Assembly: GCF_000426505.1 (NCBI RefSeq)
Contig: NZ_AUFM01000021.1
Coordinates: 89,100 to 153,099, forward strand
Length of the DNA: 64,000 nucleotides
From: Nisaea denitrificans DSM 18348
Lineage (GTDB): Bacteria > Pseudomonadota > Alphaproteobacteria > Thalassobaculales > Thalassobaculaceae
Direction of reading: 5' to 3'
This document shows, one piece after another, positions 25,343 through 36,601 of the stretch (position 1 is the stretch's first letter; every line of letters starts with the position of its first letter). A program made the position numbers and the translations under genes. Below the pieces are notes generated by a model that made no database searches, had not been told where the DNA came from, and saw only the letters and a program-made list of their open reading frames with translations.

Positions 25343-26311
25343 ATGCGCACCGGGCTCTCCATATCCATTGGCATCCATGTTGCGGTGTTCGCATTTGCAT
25401 GGTTCGGCCTGCCCGAACTCCGGAATGACGATATTCTCCCGGAGCAACTGGTCATTGTCGACGTGGTGGATATCTCGGAAGTGACCAATACCCCGACGGC
25501 AGCGGTCGAGCCCGAGAAGGTGGAAGAGCCGAAGCCCAAGGAGCCGGAGCCCGAAGCCCCGAAACCTGCGCCCCCACCACCTGAGGCGGCAGCACCGCCT
25601 CCGCCTCCGCCTCCACCTCCGCCCCCAGCTCCTACACCGGAACCTGCGCCTGAGCCGGTTGCCGAAGTGCCCGAGCCGGAACCAGCGCCGATCCCGAAGC
25701 CCGCGCCCGAGAAGGCGCCTGAGCCGGAGAAGGTTGCGCAGGCCCCGGCGCCCGCGCCGAAACCGCGCCCCAAGCCGCGCGCGCCGGAACCGACGCCGAA
25801 AGAGGCGGAGAAGAAGCCGAAAAAAGATGACAAGAAGCTCGATTTCTCGCGCCTGCTGAAGACGCTTGAGAAGACGGAGCCCGCACAGCCGGTGAAACCG
25901 GAAGAAGAAAAGCCGAAGAAAAAGGCGGATCCCTTGAAGGACGTGCTCGCCAAGCTGCAGGCACCGGCCCGCAGCCGGTCCGACAAGGCGTTCGATCCGG
26001 AGAACAAGGTCTCCATCAGCGAGATCGACGCGGTCCGCCGGCAGATCGCGCAATGCTGGAACGTTCCGGCAGGCGCCAAGGATGCGGAAGATCTCTACAT
26101 CGAGATTGCCTTGCAGATGGGGGCAGACGGCACCGTGCGAGATGCGCGGATCGTCGACCAGGCACGGCTGTCCCGGGACGGTTTTTTCCGGAGTGCTGCC
26201 GAAAGCGCAAGGCGCGCTGTGCTGAGCTGCGGCAAGCTTCCGTTGCCGCCTGAAAAATATGAGTCATGGAAAAACATCACCATGACTTTCAATCCGAGGG
26301 ATCTGCTGTGA
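25343..26311 (+). CDS. tolA: Cell envelope protein TolA
   Basis: TolA links the TolQR motor to Pal across the periplasm. The 322-residue protein has a single N-terminal membrane span ([18 protein letters not shown]), then a long low-complexity region (residues ~50-210) rich in Pro, Glu and Lys, including an uninterrupted proline run near residue 90. The C-terminal TolA domain (residues ~225-322) has [20 protein letters not shown] and [19 protein letters not shown]. The low-complexity segment is the periplasm-spanning arm. Confidence 0.94.
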   Translation: MRTGLSISIGIHVAVFAFAWFGLPELRNDDILPEQLVIVDVVDISEVTNTPTAAVEPEKVEEPKPKEPEPEAPKPAPPPPEAAAPPPPPPPPPPPAPTPEPAPEPVAEVPEPEPAPIPKPAPEKAPEPEKVAQAPAPAPKPRPKPRAPEPTPKEAEKKPKKDDKKLDFSRLLKTLEKTEPAQPVKPEEEKPKKKADPLKDVLAKLQAPARSRSDKAFDPENKVSISEIDAVRRQIAQCWNVPAGAKDAEDLYIEIALQMGADGTVRDARIVDQARLSRDGFFRSAAESARRAVLSCGKLPLPPEKYESWKNITMTFNPRDLL

Positions 26312-26346
26312 AGATCCGCGATCACGACCGACTTGAGAGGCCGATC

Positions 26347-27726
26347 ATGAGGTTCGCTGGACCGTCCCGCACTATGGGCACTATGGAGTTTTCGCCTGCT
26401 GCAATGCTTTGGCGGTGGGTACTGCCGGCTCTGCTGCTGGTACTTCTTGCAACAGGCCCGGCCCGGGCCGAGCTGAGGATCGATATCACCCAGGGCAAGG
26501 TTGATCCTTTGCCCGTGGCGGTCTCCGAGTTCACCGGCAACAATAGCGAGAGTGCGCAGATCGGCCGGGATATCGCTGCCGTGATCGCCGCCAACCTGGA
26601 GCGCTCCGGTCTGTTCGCCCCGATCGACAATGCGGCCTTTATCCAGCGCAATGTATCGCTGAGTGCGTTGCCCCGGTTTGGTGACTGGCGCCTGATCAAT
26701 GCGCAGGCATTGGTGCATGGTGCGGTGAGCTTCGAGGCGAGCGGCGCTGTGAAAGTCGAGTTCCGTCTCTGGGACGTCTTTGCCGAGCAGCAGATGGTGG
26801 CGAACGCCTACACCACGGTTCCGGCGAACTGGCGCCGTGTCGCCCATATCATCTCCGACGCTATCTACCAGCGCATGACTGGTGAATCCGGCTATTTCGA
26901 TACCCGTGTCGTCTATATCGCCGAAAGCGGTCCGCCGGACCGCCGGACCAAGCGGCTGGCGATCATGGATCAGGACGGTGCGAACCACCGTTTCCTGACA
27001 GACGGCAAGGATCTCGTACTGACGCCGCGCTTCTCGCCGACGCTGCAGGAAATCACCTATCTCGCGTATTATAACGACAAGCCGCGGGTCTATATTTTCA
27101 ACATTGAAACCGGGCAGCAGGAAGTGCTGGGAGACTTCCCAGGCATGACCTTCGCGCCGCGTTTCTCGCCGGATGGCAACCGGGTGATCATGAGTATGGC
27201 CCGGAACGGTATCACCGACATTTACACGATGGATCTCGCAACCCGGCGGGTGCGTCGTCTGACCGATAGCCCGTCGATCGATACATCGCCGACCTTCGCA
27301 CCGGATGGCGGTCAGGTGACCTTCAACTCCGATCGTGGCGGCAGCCAGCAGATCTACGTGATGGATGCGAACGGCAGCAATGTGAGGCGAATCAGTTTTG
27401 GCAAAGGGCGCTATGCCACGCCGGTCTGGTCTCCACGTGGCGACCTTATTGCCTTTACCAAAATCGTCGGCGGTCAGTTCTATATCGGGGTGATGCGGCC
27501 GGACGGAACCGGTGAGCGTCTGCTCTCCCAGGGCTATCTCGTGGAGGCGCCGACATGGGCACCGAATGGCCGGGTTCTTATATATTTCAAGCAGTTTCCA
27601 TCGGATTCTTCTGGCCGAGGGGGCAAAACCAAACTCTACTCCGTTGACCTCACAGGATATAACGAGCGCGAGATTGTCACACCTGTGGATGCTTCCGATC
27701 CCGCATGGTCGCCCTTGATTCCTTAG
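26347..27726 (+). CDS. tolB: Tol-Pal system beta-propeller protein TolB
   Basis: TolB is a periplasmic protein that binds Pal and responds to TolA. From the ATG at 26347 it has 459 residues with a signal peptide ([20 protein letters not shown]), an N-terminal domain ([20 protein letters not shown]) and a six-bladed propeller whose repeats read [34 protein letters not shown] and similar. A GTG at 26308 overlaps the tolA stop and also has a ribosome site (GAGGG), but it would give an unusually long basic N-region; the ATG has GAGAGG six bases upstream. Confidence 0.95.
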   Translation: MRFAGPSRTMGTMEFSPAAMLWRWVLPALLLVLLATGPARAELRIDITQGKVDPLPVAVSEFTGNNSESAQIGRDIAAVIAANLERSGLFAPIDNAAFIQRNVSLSALPRFGDWRLINAQALVHGAVSFEASGAVKVEFRLWDVFAEQQMVANAYTTVPANWRRVAHIISDAIYQRMTGESGYFDTRVVYIAESGPPDRRTKRLAIMDQDGANHRFLTDGKDLVLTPRFSPTLQEITYLAYYNDKPRVYIFNIETGQQEVLGDFPGMTFAPRFSPDGNRVIMSMARNGITDIYTMDLATRRVRRLTDSPSIDTSPTFAPDGGQVTFNSDRGGSQQIYVMDANGSNVRRISFGKGRYATPVWSPRGDLIAFTKIVGGQFYIGVMRPDGTGERLLSQGYLVEAPTWAPNGRVLIYFKQFPSDSSGRGGKTKLYSVDLTGYNEREIVTPVDASDPAWSPLIP

Positions 27727-27891
27727 CGGCATGCAAATATATTTTTCTCGACAAGCCTTCTCCGGTAATGAGCGGGTATCGCCATCCGTAGAAATCTGTT
27801 AGAGAACACAAAGGATTGGCGCGTCCGGTTAGAGTCTAAGGGGCACGGCCGTAAACTTGGATCGAAGGCTCACTTCTGTGGGGGTTAAAGA

Positions 27892-28410
27892 ATGGCAATG
27901 AAGTTTCTTTCAATCGTGGCTGCGGGTCTCCTCGTCGCCGCGTGCTCGACCGACCAGGAAACGGCGTCCCAGTCGGGCGGCGCGGGTTCGACTGTACCGG
28001 CTGCGAATCAGCCCTCGACATCATCAGCCTCGACAGGGGCTGTTACGGCTGCTCCGGGTTCGCGCGAAGAGTTCGTCGCCGAAGTCGGCGACCGGGTGTT
28101 CTTCGGGTTCGATAAGTACGACCTGACTCCGGAAGCCCGTACGACGCTTGAGCGTCAGGCTTTCTGGCTGCGTAAGTATCCGAGCGCGACCGTGACCATC
28201 GAAGGACATTGCGATGAGCGCGGTACCCGGGAATACAATCTGGGCCTTGGCGAGCGTCGTGCCAGTGCAGCAAAAGATTATCTGATCGCGCTTGGCGTCG
28301 ATGCCGGTCGTGTCAGCACCATCAGCTACGGCAAAGAGCGTCCGGTTGCTTTCGGCAGCAATGAAGAAGCATGGGCACAGAACCGTCGCGGTGTGACCAC
28401 CATCAATTAA
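27892..28410 (+). CDS. pal: Peptidoglycan-associated lipoprotein Pal
   Basis: Pal is an outer-membrane lipoprotein that holds peptidoglycan. The 172-residue precursor has a lipobox LLVAAC with C18 as the lipidated residue, a Ser/Ala/Thr-rich linker (residues ~20-60) and an OmpA-like domain (VFFGFDKYDLTPEAR, IEGHCDERGTREYN, NRRGVTTIN). The meso-DAP-contacting Asp and Arg are in TPEAR/CDERG and the final NRR segment. It lies 165 bases after tolB and has its own ribosome site (GGGGG). A strong terminator follows. Confidence 0.97.
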   Translation: MAMKFLSIVAAGLLVAACSTDQETASQSGGAGSTVPAANQPSTSSASTGAVTAAPGSREEFVAEVGDRVFFGFDKYDLTPEARTTLERQAFWLRKYPSATVTIEGHCDERGTREYNLGLGERRASAAKDYLIALGVDAGRVSTISYGKERPVAFGSNEEAWAQNRRGVTTIN

Positions 28411-28439
28411 GGCTTTGGCCTGCCCGCTTGAGTTAGACC

Positions 28440-28476
28440 GCGCCGGTCTGGTTTTCCAGACCGGCGCGTTGTCTTT
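28440..28476 (+). terminator. Rho-independent terminator after pal
   Basis: GCGCCGGTCTGG (28440-28451) pairs perfectly with CCAGACCGGCGC (28456-28467) around a TTTT loop, followed by GTTGTCTTTT. It separates tolQRAB-pal from cpoB. Confidence 0.88.
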
Positions 28477-28600
28477 TGTGGAGGCGGAATTGCCTGCACT
28501 CCGATGGCAGCCGTGCCTTATTCCTGCTCGATTGGCGGGTTAGATGTGACGGTCGCGACGATTGTGAGACTCGACGATAGTGAGACTGGGAGTTCGAGAG

Positions 28601-29674
28601 ATGACGAGCCGGTTCGTATTTGGCGGAGCATGCACGATTGGTGCTGCGGTCCTTATGGTCCTCGCCCTGACGGCGCTGCCGGCAGCCGCGCAGGACGTCC
28701 AGAACTTGCTGAACCGTATCGACCGGATGGAGCGCGACATGCAGGACCTGCAGCGCCAGCTCTATCGCGGCAGCGGCACGGGCATCACGGCGACACCTGT
28801 GACCCCGGCACCGATCACGTCCGGGACGTCAACGACCTCGGCCGCCGCGGGCAATCAGGGCGCAGGCTTTGATACAAGCTATGCCGCCCGTGTTGAAGTC
28901 CGTCTGCAACAGCTCGAAACCCTGATCCGCTCTCTCACCGGTAAGATCGAGGAAGTTGAGTTCGAGGTGGAACAGAATTCCGGCCGTATCGACCGGTTGG
29001 TGCGTGACATCGATTTCAGGCTCCAGGCGCTCGAACGTGGCGGTGTTCCGGTACAGACAGGATCTGTCGAGGGCAATTCGAACAATGCCGCGGCTGGACC
29101 GGCGTCGACGGAGACGCCGGCCGCGGGCCAGGGGCAAGGCGTTCTGGGTTATCTGAAGCAGTCCGAGGTCAAGGCTCTCGATAATGCGCCGGCTCCCGCC
29201 ACGGAGGCTAAACAGCCTCCTGCGCCTGCCAGAGCTCCCGAGACCGTCGCAAGCGCACCTTCGGCTGTTCCCCAGCAGATCCTGCCCGACGGCTCCCCCG
29301 AAGAGCAGTACAAGCACGCCTTTGCCTATCTGCAGAAGCAGGACTTCCAATCTGCCGAGCAGGCGCTCAGCGCATTCCTCGACCGTCATCCAAAGAGCCC
29401 GCTGGCCGGTAATGCGATCTACTGGCTCGGGGAGACCTATTATGTGCGTAAGGATTTCGCCAATGCGGCCAAGACCTTCGCCAAGGGCTATACGGAATAC
29501 CCGGGCAGCTCCAAGACCGCCGATAATCTGCTGAAACTCGGTTTCTCTCTGGCCCGGATGGATCGGAAGGAAGATGCCTGCGTCACCTTCGATCAGCTGA
29601 AGACCGACTTCCCGAACGCTTCGGCCAATATCAAGCGCCGGGCGGAGACGGAACGGCAGCGGATCGGCTGCTAG
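28601..29674 (+). CDS. cpoB: Cell division coordinator CpoB (YbgF)
   Basis: CpoB is a periplasmic protein that ties Tol-Pal energy to septal peptidoglycan synthesis. From the ATG at 28601 it has 357 residues: a signal peptide (VLMVLALTALPAAAQ), a first coiled coil (LLNRIDRMERDMQDLQRQLY), a second (LQQLETLIRSLTGKIEEVEF), a long Ala/Pro-rich linker, and C-terminal TPR repeats (residues ~235-350; YKHAFAYLQKQDFQSAEQAL, GNAIYWLGETYYVRKDFANA). The linker is longer than in the E. coli protein. It follows pal, its usual position. Confidence 0.93.
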   Translation: MTSRFVFGGACTIGAAVLMVLALTALPAAAQDVQNLLNRIDRMERDMQDLQRQLYRGSGTGITATPVTPAPITSGTSTTSAAAGNQGAGFDTSYAARVEVRLQQLETLIRSLTGKIEEVEFEVEQNSGRIDRLVRDIDFRLQALERGGVPVQTGSVEGNSNNAAAGPASTETPAAGQGQGVLGYLKQSEVKALDNAPAPATEAKQPPAPARAPETVASAPSAVPQQILPDGSPEEQYKHAFAYLQKQDFQSAEQALSAFLDRHPKSPLAGNAIYWLGETYYVRKDFANAAKTFAKGYTEYPGSSKTADNLLKLGFSLARMDRKEDACVTFDQLKTDFPNASANIKRRAETERQRIGC

Positions 29675-29711
29675 CGCATCCCCGGGTAGTGGGAGAAAAC
29701 GACTGTCCGGC

Positions 29712-31067
29712 TTGAAACCAGTCTCGGACTCCGAATTCGAGGCGCTTCTCAAGGACGCCGATCCGGCGCTCGCCTCTGCCGGACCTTCAGTCTTTATTGC
29801 CGGAGTGTCGGGCGGCGCGGACAGCATGGCTCTATGCCTGATGCTGGCGCACTGGTGCCGGGCCCGAGGGCATCGTCTCGTTGCCGTAACTGTTGATCAC
29901 GCGCTGCGAGCGGACTCCGCTGCGGAAGCCCGTCGGGTATCTGGCTGGTTGGCGGCGCGCGGGATCGAACACGAGATCCTGTCATGGTCCGGGACGAAAC
30001 CGTCTGCCGGATTGCAGGCGGCAGCCCGTTCGGCGCGGTTTGCGCTTCTGACGGATCATGCGCTGTCTCTTGGGGCCCAAGCGCTATTCCTCGCACACCA
30101 TATGCAGGATCAGGCCGAGACCATGGCGATGCGGCTTGCGCGCGGCAGCGGCCCGGACGGGCTGGCCGGTATCCGGCCAAGGCAGATGCGCGGTGGCATT
30201 GCTGTCCTGCGCCCGCTGCTGGGCCTGCCGCCGGTTCGGCTCCGCGCTCATTGCCTCGCCGAGGCGCAAGCCTGGGTCGAGGACCCGAGCAACCGTGACC
30301 GGCGTTTCGAACGGGTTCGGGTTCGTCAGAGCGCGCAGGGAATGACGGATGCTGGGCTGGATGCGCACCAACTCAATCGCCTTGCGCGGGTATTCGGACG
30401 GCTGAGGGACTGGAGTGAGGCCCGACTGGCAGGCTTTCTGACTGAGTTCGCTGACCTGGACCCGCGCGGATTCGCCGTGCTCGATCGTTCTGCTGCTCTG
30501 AATTTGCCGCTGCCGTTGCGTGCCAAACTGCTCTCCGGATTGCTGCAATCGATCGGCGGGCTGGATTATCCGCCACGCGCAGAGCGTATGAAGCGTTTTT
30601 TGAGGTGGCTGGATGATGGCGTTGGCGATCGGGTCACACTCGGAGGCTGCCTCGTCTGGCGCGGCCGGTCGGACAGGCTCTGGATTGCCAGGGAAACACC
30701 ACGAGAAACCGGCCCGGAAATGCTGCGGAGCCAGGGTGTGAGCCGTTGGGACGGACGTTTTGACGTCACCTGGTCAGGTGCGCAGCCGGCCTGGATTCAC
30801 ATGCTGGAACGCAGGGGTGAGCGCCGTTTACGGCTGACCGGGGCGGCCGCGAAGACCTCCGTGGCGCTTCCAGCGGGCATTCGCGCGTCACTTCCTGCTG
30901 TAACTGACCTTGACGGGCGTCTCTTTGCCCCCCACCTTTCGGACACATGGACAAGTCGGCGGCCCTTGGAGGCTGGTTTGTTCCACATTGAATTTCGTCC
31001 AGCTGTGCCATGGGTAGCCGACGCTTTCCGGGCCAGCAGGGATGACAGGGCCGTGACGAACGACTAA
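29712..31067 (+). CDS. tilS: tRNA(Ile)-lysidine synthase TilS
   Basis: TilS converts the wobble C of tRNA-Ile(CAU) to lysidine with ATP. The 451-residue protein has the PP-loop [12 protein letters not shown] near residue 30, [15 protein letters not shown] and [19 protein letters not shown], all diagnostic. The C-terminal half is the less conserved substrate-binding region. The start is uncertain: the frame begins at TTG 29712 and no good ribosome site is seen at the right distance (GGGAG lies about 19 bases upstream). It sits between cpoB and ftsH, as in many alphaproteobacteria. Confidence 0.93.
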   Translation: MKPVSDSEFEALLKDADPALASAGPSVFIAGVSGGADSMALCLMLAHWCRARGHRLVAVTVDHALRADSAAEARRVSGWLAARGIEHEILSWSGTKPSAGLQAAARSARFALLTDHALSLGAQALFLAHHMQDQAETMAMRLARGSGPDGLAGIRPRQMRGGIAVLRPLLGLPPVRLRAHCLAEAQAWVEDPSNRDRRFERVRVRQSAQGMTDAGLDAHQLNRLARVFGRLRDWSEARLAGFLTEFADLDPRGFAVLDRSAALNLPLPLRAKLLSGLLQSIGGLDYPPRAERMKRFLRWLDDGVGDRVTLGGCLVWRGRSDRLWIARETPRETGPEMLRSQGVSRWDGRFDVTWSGAQPAWIHMLERRGERRLRLTGAAAKTSVALPAGIRASLPAVTDLDGRLFAPHLSDTWTSRRPLEAGLFHIEFRPAVPWVADAFRASRDDRAVTND

Positions 31068-31114
31068 GAATGGGCCGTCCGGCTGAACAGGAACCCTACC
31101 GAGGCATAATCGGC

Positions 31115-33049
31115 GTGAACAATTTCGGCAAGAATCTCGCACTCTGGATTATCGTAGGCGTCCTGCTCGTGGCGCTATTCAATCTATTCCAAAGTTCGAA
31201 CAAACCTGGTGGATATCCGAATTTCGCATTTTCGGATTTCCTTAGCTCGGTGGAGTCCGGTCGGGTGACCGACGTCGTGATCCAGGGCAATACCATCAAG
31301 GGTCACTTCAGCGACGGGCGCACTTTTGCGACCTACGCCCCGAACGATCCTGGTCTGGTGGACCGGCTCAAGGAAGGGGGCGTGCGGATTGCCGCTGCGC
31401 CGCCTGAAGAGGGCATGTCCGGCCTGCTCGGCATCCTGATCTCCTGGTTCCCGATGCTGCTGTTCATCGGCGTGTGGATCTTCTTCATGCGCCAGATGCA
31501 GGGCGGCGGCGGCAAAGCCATGGGCTTTGGCAAGAGCCGGGCTCGGCTGCTGACGGAGAAAGTCGGACGGGTCACCTTTGACGATGTCGCCGGTATCGAC
31601 GAAGCCAAGACCGAGCTCGAAGAGATTGTCGAGTTCCTGAAGGACCCGCAGCGCTTCCAGCGTCTCGGCGGCAAGATCCCGAAGGGCTGTCTGCTGGTGG
31701 GCCCTCCGGGTACCGGTAAGACGCTGCTGGCCCGCGCCATCGCTGGCGAAGCGAATGTGCCCTTCTTCACCATTTCCGGCTCAGACTTTGTCGAGATGTT
31801 CGTTGGCGTCGGCGCCAGCCGTGTTCGCGACATGTTCGAGCAGGGCAAGAAGAACGCACCCTGCATCATCTTCATCGATGAAATCGACGCTGTCGGTCGT
31901 CATCGCGGCGCCGGTCTCGGCGGCGGCAATGACGAGCGTGAGCAGACCCTGAACCAGTTGCTGGTCGAGATGGACGGTTTCGAGGCGAATGAGGGCGTGA
32001 TCCTGATCGCTGCCACCAACCGCCCGGACGTGCTTGACCCGGCGCTGCTGCGTCCCGGTCGCTTCGACCGTCAGGTCGTTGTGCCGAACCCGGATATCCT
32101 GGGCCGTGAGCGCATCCTGAAAGTGCATATGCGCAAGGTGCCGCTGGGTCCGGACGTCGATGCCAAGGTTATCGCGCGCGGTACCCCGGGCTTCTCCGGC
32201 GCCGATCTTGCGAACCTCGTGAACGAAGCAGCCCTGCTCGCCGCCCGCAAGGGCAAGCGCGTGGTCGCCATGGCGGAGTTCGAGGAAGCCAAGGACAAGG
32301 TTATGATGGGCGCGGAACGCCGCTCCATGGTCATGACCGACGAGGAAAAGGCGCTGACGGCCTATCATGAAGCCGGCCACGCCGTGGTCGCGCTGCATTG
32401 CCCGGACAGCGACCCGATCCATAAGGCGACGATCATCCCGCGTGGCCGTGCCCTCGGTATGGTTATGCGTCTGCCGGAAGGTGACCGGATCTCGCTATCC
32501 CGTGCCAAGCTCTATGCGGATCTGCAGGTTGCCTGTGGCGGCCGGCTCGCCGAGGAGCTTGTCTTCGGGGAAGAGCGGGTCACAACCGGTGCCTCCTCCG
32601 ATATCCGGATGGTCTCCGACATGGCGCGCCGCATGGTCACCGAGTGGGGCCTCAGCGACAAACTCGGCTTCCTGGCCTATTCGCAGGACCAGCAGGAAGT
32701 CTTCCTCGGTCATTCCGTGACCCAGCAGAAGAACGTTTCCGATGCGACCGCGAAGGTGATCGACGAGGAAATCCGCCGGATCGTGGATGGCGCCTACAGC
32801 GACGCCCGCCGCATTCTGGAAGAAAACTACAACGAGCTGGAAACGCTGGCCAAGGGGCTGCTCGAATACGAGACCCTCTCGGGCGACGAAATCAAAGCCC
32901 TGCTTGCTGGCGAAAGCCTGGTGAAGAACAACAAGGAAGACGGACCGAAGCCGGGGGCCGGCCGCCGTTCGTCGGTGCCGACCGGCGGCAAGGAAGACAC
33001 CGGGAAGACCGGTGGGGGCCTAGAGCCCGATCCGCAGCCCGGCGAGTAA
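31115..33049 (+). CDS. ftsH: ATP-dependent zinc metalloprotease FtsH
   Basis: FtsH is the membrane-bound AAA+ protease that degrades misfolded membrane proteins and regulators. The 644 residues have two spans ([38 protein letters not shown]), Walker A GPPGTGKT, Walker [12 protein letters not shown], the second region of homology [18 protein letters not shown], and the zinc site HEAGH with the distal Asp in the [15 protein letters not shown] region. The start is taken as GTG 31115 ([11 protein letters not shown]), since homologues begin MNNFGKNL; a frame from 31070 adds 15 residues. A hairpin terminator follows within folP. Confidence 0.96.
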   Translation: MNNFGKNLALWIIVGVLLVALFNLFQSSNKPGGYPNFAFSDFLSSVESGRVTDVVIQGNTIKGHFSDGRTFATYAPNDPGLVDRLKEGGVRIAAAPPEEGMSGLLGILISWFPMLLFIGVWIFFMRQMQGGGGKAMGFGKSRARLLTEKVGRVTFDDVAGIDEAKTELEEIVEFLKDPQRFQRLGGKIPKGCLLVGPPGTGKTLLARAIAGEANVPFFTISGSDFVEMFVGVGASRVRDMFEQGKKNAPCIIFIDEIDAVGRHRGAGLGGGNDEREQTLNQLLVEMDGFEANEGVILIAATNRPDVLDPALLRPGRFDRQVVVPNPDILGRERILKVHMRKVPLGPDVDAKVIARGTPGFSGADLANLVNEAALLAARKGKRVVAMAEFEEAKDKVMMGAERRSMVMTDEEKALTAYHEAGHAVVALHCPDSDPIHKATIIPRGRALGMVMRLPEGDRISLSRAKLYADLQVACGGRLAEELVFGEERVTTGASSDIRMVSDMARRMVTEWGLSDKLGFLAYSQDQQEVFLGHSVTQQKNVSDATAKVIDEEIRRIVDGAYSDARRILEENYNELETLAKGLLEYETLSGDEIKALLAGESLVKNNKEDGPKPGAGRRSSVPTGGKEDTGKTGGGLEPDPQPGE

Positions 33050-33052
33050 TTC

Positions 33053-34186
33053 ATGACCGACATTCTAAAAGAGGCCGCGCTGATGCGCGGCCTTTTGCCG
33101 TCCGGGGCCAGAGTTCGCCTCGCACCGACCGGTATCGTCTGGGGTGAGATGGCGGACCGGCTCCTGAAGGCCGGACTTGGCCGCCCCCTGGCTGGCGGCC
33201 CCGCCGCATTCTCCGCCGTCGAGATCATTGCCCGTTCCGCAGATGCCATTCACCTGCTGGGACCCGCCCCGCTTGATGCGACCACTGTCTGGGCTGAGGG
33301 CGAAGGGATCGGCGCCATCTTCGATCAACAACTCGACCTCATCAGCGCGCCGCGTCCTGCGCTTGCCGGATTGCCGGCGGATCGCCCCCTGATCATGGGC
33401 ATCGTCAATGTGACGCCGGACAGTTTTTCCGACGGCGGCGACTTTGCTGCGACGAATGATGCCGTGGATCATGCATTCGAGCTGCTGATGCAAGGCGCGG
33501 ACATTCTCGATATCGGCGGGGAGTCCACCCGGCCGGGCGCCGATCCGGTACCGGTAACGGAAGAGCTGCGCCGGGTGGTGCCGGTGATCGAGGGTATTCG
33601 TCGCCGGTCCGGGGCGAAGCGCCCGGTGATCAGCGTCGACACGCGGCGCTCGGACGTGATGCGGGCCGCGCTCAAAGCCGGGGCGGACATCGTCAACGAT
33701 GTGACAGGGCTCGCCGATCCGGAAAGCCGCCGCATTGTCGCGGAAGCGAAGGTCCCGGTAATGCTGATGCATATGCGGGGCGAGCCGCAGACCATGCAGA
33801 GCGAGGCTCAGTACGATTTCACCCCTCTGCAGATGCTGGAGGAGCTGGAGCAACGGGTGTTGGAGGCCGAGCAGGCCGGCATCCCGCGTGAGCGTATCGT
33901 CGTTGACCCCGGTATCGGATTCGCCAAGAACACGGACCAGAACCTCGAAGTGCTGGCCCGGCTTGGCCTGTTGCACGGATTCGGCTGCACCGTTCTTCTC
34001 GGCGCGTCGCGCAAGAAGATGATCGCCAATATCAGCCGGGACGAGCCGGCAAAGGAACGAGTGCCGGGCTCGCTCGCCATTGCCCTTGCCGGTGTGGAGC
34101 AGGGCGTCCAGATCGTCCGGGTGCACGATGTTGCCGAGACCGTGCAGGCGCTAAAAGTCTGGGCGGGAATCGCCGGTCGGCGGTAA
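33053..34186 (+). CDS. folP: Dihydropteroate synthase
   Basis: The enzyme joins p-aminobenzoate to the pterin diphosphate in folate synthesis and is the sulfonamide target. The 377-residue frame has the catalytic core from about residue 110: [65 protein letters not shown] and GASRKKM. Residues ~20-105 form an N-terminal extension typical of alphaproteobacteria. The start is unclear: ATG 33053 is three bases after ftsH, but a strong terminator hairpin spans 33067-33096. Translation from ATG 33083, ten codons later, is possible. Confidence 0.92.
   Translation: MTDILKEAALMRGLLPSGARVRLAPTGIVWGEMADRLLKAGLGRPLAGGPAAFSAVEIIARSADAIHLLGPAPLDATTVWAEGEGIGAIFDQQLDLISAPRPALAGLPADRPLIMGIVNVTPDSFSDGGDFAATNDAVDHAFELLMQGADILDIGGESTRPGADPVPVTEELRRVVPVIEGIRRRSGAKRPVISVDTRRSDVMRAALKAGADIVNDVTGLADPESRRIVAEAKVPVMLMHMRGEPQTMQSEAQYDFTPLQMLEELEQRVLEAEQAGIPRERIVVDPGIGFAKNTDQNLEVLARLGLLHGFGCTVLLGASRKKMIANISRDEPAKERVPGSLAIALAGVEQGVQIVRVHDVAETVQALKVWAGIAGRR
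33067..33096 (+). terminator. Terminator-like hairpin overlapping the folP N-terminus
   Basis: GGCCGCGC (33073-33080) pairs perfectly with GCGCGGCC (33085-33092) around TGAT, with AAAAGA before and TTTT after. It looks like the ftsH terminator and could work in both directions. It lies inside the longest folP frame, which suggests either attenuation of folP or a later folP start. Confidence 0.75.
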
Positions 34187-34230
34187 GCTGCGGTGCTCGC
34201 TCCAGTCATTCTGATATTGCTTGGAACTTC

Positions 34231-35595
34231 ATGACCAGAAATCTCTTCGGAACCGACGGCATCAGAGGCACCGCAAATGCCGAGCCGATGACAGCCGAGA
34301 CAGCGCTTCGCGTGGCCATGGCGGCCGGCCGTCACTTCGTGCACAGCAACGGCAGGCCGAAGACCGGACACCGGCCGCTGGCGGTGATCGGCAAGGACAC
34401 GCGGCTCTCGGGCTACATGCTGGAGCCGGCAATGGTGGCGGGGTTCACCTCGATCGGGATGGATGTGGTGCTGCTTGGCCCGCTTCCCACCCCGGCCGTG
34501 GCGAGCCTGACCCGCTCCCTGCGGGCCGATCTCGGCGTCATGCTCTCCGCCTCGCACAATCCCTATCAGGATAACGGAATCAAGCTGTTTGGCCCGGACG
34601 GCTTCAAGCTGTCGGACGAGGTCGAGCACGAGATCGAGAACCGGATCGATACGCTGGGCGCCGAGGACAGGGCATCGGCGGACCGACTCGGCAAGGTCCG
34701 GCGGCTGGAGGATGCCCAGGGCCGTTATATCGAGATTGCCAAGAACACGTTCCCGAAGGGCATGCGGCTCGAGGGCCTGAAGCTGGTGGTCGATTGCGCC
34801 AACGGTGCCGCCTACAAGGTCGCGCCGCGCGTTCTGTTCGAGCTTGGCGCCGAGGTGATCGAGATCGGGGTATCTCCCAACGGCACGAATATCAATGCCG
34901 GCTGCGGTGCCACGGCCCCGGATGCCATGTGCAAAGCGGTGACGGAGAATGGCGCGCATCTGGGCATTGCGCTGGATGGCGATGCGGATCGCCTGATCAT
35001 GGCAGACGAGCATGGCCGGATCATCGACGGTGACCAGATCATGGGGCTGATCGCGACGTCTTGGGCGGAAGCCGGGCTGTTGCGTGGTAACGCGCTGATC
35101 ACCACCGTGATGAGCAATCTCGGCCTGGAGAAACATCTCGAAGGCATCGGCGTTGCCATGCACCGGACCAAGGTGGGCGACCGTTATGTGCTGGAGCATA
35201 TGCGCTCCGGTGATTTCAATCTTGGCGGCGAGCAATCCGGCCACATGATCATGAGCGAGCATGCGACGACCGGCGACGGGCTGATCGCGGCGCTTCAGGT
35301 GTTGGCGGTGCTGATTTCGTCCGGCAAGCCAATGAGCGAGGTCGCCTCGGTCTTCTCGCCCTTGCCGCAATTGCTGAAGAACGTGCGGTATTCGGGTGAG
35401 CCGCCACTGGATGCAGAGACCGTCAAGAATGCGATCCGGGAAGGCGAGGGGCGTCTGGCCGGAAGTGGCCGGGTGCTGATCCGGAAATCCGGGACCGAGC
35501 CGCTGATCCGGGTCATGGCCGAGGGCGCGGACGAAAAGCTCGTCGCGAATGTGGTGGACGATATTGTACGGGAGATTGAGCGTGCCGCAGGTTGA
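34231..35595 (+). CDS. glmM: Phosphoglucosamine mutase GlmM
   Basis: GlmM converts glucosamine-6-phosphate to glucosamine-1-phosphate for UDP-GlcNAc, feeding peptidoglycan and LPS. The 454-residue protein has [14 protein letters not shown] at the N-terminus, the phosphoserine loop [19 protein letters not shown], the metal loop DGDADR, the sugar loop GGEQSGH and the phosphate loop [15 protein letters not shown]. It follows ftsH-folP, the usual order in proteobacteria. The thiD start overlaps its end by 14 bases. Confidence 0.97.
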   Translation: MTRNLFGTDGIRGTANAEPMTAETALRVAMAAGRHFVHSNGRPKTGHRPLAVIGKDTRLSGYMLEPAMVAGFTSIGMDVVLLGPLPTPAVASLTRSLRADLGVMLSASHNPYQDNGIKLFGPDGFKLSDEVEHEIENRIDTLGAEDRASADRLGKVRRLEDAQGRYIEIAKNTFPKGMRLEGLKLVVDCANGAAYKVAPRVLFELGAEVIEIGVSPNGTNINAGCGATAPDAMCKAVTENGAHLGIALDGDADRLIMADEHGRIIDGDQIMGLIATSWAEAGLLRGNALITTVMSNLGLEKHLEGIGVAMHRTKVGDRYVLEHMRSGDFNLGGEQSGHMIMSEHATTGDGLIAALQVLAVLISSGKPMSEVASVFSPLPQLLKNVRYSGEPPLDAETVKNAIREGEGRLAGSGRVLIRKSGTEPLIRVMAEGADEKLVANVVDDIVREIERAAG

Positions 35596-36427
35596 TGCAA
35601 CAGGCTCCAGCGAAATGCATCCGATGAAGGGGCGGGTCCTGATCTGCGCCGGCTCTGATTCCGGCGGGGGCGCGGGTATCCAGGCCGACATCAAGGCAGT
35701 CACCTGCCTCGGCGGTTTCGCTATGACAGCCATTACCGCCCTGACCGCTCAGAACACCGAGGGCGTGCATGACGTTTACGACGTCCATGAGGAGTTCATC
35801 GCCAAGCAGATAGAGCTGGTGCTGAAGGATCTCGGTGCCGATTGCATCAAGACGGGCATGCTGCACTCGATCCCGGTGATCGAGACCGTGCATAAGGCGC
35901 TGGCCGAGTTGGCGCCGGATACGCCGCTTGTGGTCGACCCGGTGATGGTTGCCAAGGGCGGACACCCGCTGCTGGAGCCGCAGGCGCTGGACGCAATGAA
36001 GCGCAGGATGGTCGCCCGCGCGACCATCCTGACGCCGAACATTCCGGAAGCGGAGCTTCTGACAGCAAGGAAGATCGTGAACCGGGACGACATGCTCCGC
36101 GTCGGCGAGGTTCTGCTCAAGCTCGGCCCGAAGCACGTTCTGATGAAGGGCGGGCACATGGAGGGCGACGAGTTGATCGATATCCTGGTGTCCGCGGATG
36201 CTGAGCCGGTCACCTTCCGCTCAGAGCGAATCGACACCGTCCACACGCATGGCACTGGTTGCTCCACGGCCTCGGCGATGGCCGCCGGGATTGCCCAGGG
36301 GCTATCTGTGGAGGATGCCGTCAGTCGGGCGCGGGATTATGTGCGCAAGTCGATCCTGAGTGCGCCGGGTTACGGTCACGGTCACGGCCCCCTCAATCAC
36401 GCGCATACTCTTCGTGCGGGCGTCTGA
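35582..36427 (+). CDS. thiD: Hydroxymethylpyrimidine / phosphomethylpyrimidine kinase ThiD
   Basis: ThiD phosphorylates HMP twice in thiamine synthesis. The 281-residue protein has [58 protein letters not shown] and the catalytic loop [14 protein letters not shown]. The GTG at 35582 has GGGAG eight bases upstream and overlaps glmM; ATG 35615 or 35624 are possible alternatives, nearer the conserved core. It is the only thiamine gene in the window. The C-terminus is His/Gly-rich ([13 protein letters not shown]). Confidence 0.93.
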   Translation: MPQVDATGSSEMHPMKGRVLICAGSDSGGGAGIQADIKAVTCLGGFAMTAITALTAQNTEGVHDVYDVHEEFIAKQIELVLKDLGADCIKTGMLHSIPVIETVHKALAELAPDTPLVVDPVMVAKGGHPLLEPQALDAMKRRMVARATILTPNIPEAELLTARKIVNRDDMLRVGEVLLKLGPKHVLMKGGHMEGDELIDILVSADAEPVTFRSERIDTVHTHGTGCSTASAMAAGIAQGLSVEDAVSRARDYVRKSILSAPGYGHGHGPLNHAHTLRAGV

Positions 36428-36601
36428 AGCGCGCTTGAGTTTTGCATAGGCGTTGCCTAGTCTCACCTGACAGGCACGCCCGAGCCTCCCCCCTCCATTG
36501 GGAAAGCATCCGACATGTTGGGCTTCGATCTTATCGAACCCACTGTTCGAGTATGCGCATAAGGAGGGATTGCGACAGACGCTCGCATCAGGAGGTTCCC
36601 G

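Noticed and set aside
25500..25850. Repeat array within tolA
   Set aside because: The repeated proline/glutamate codons encode the normal low-complexity periplasmic arm of TolA and are not a separate DNA element.
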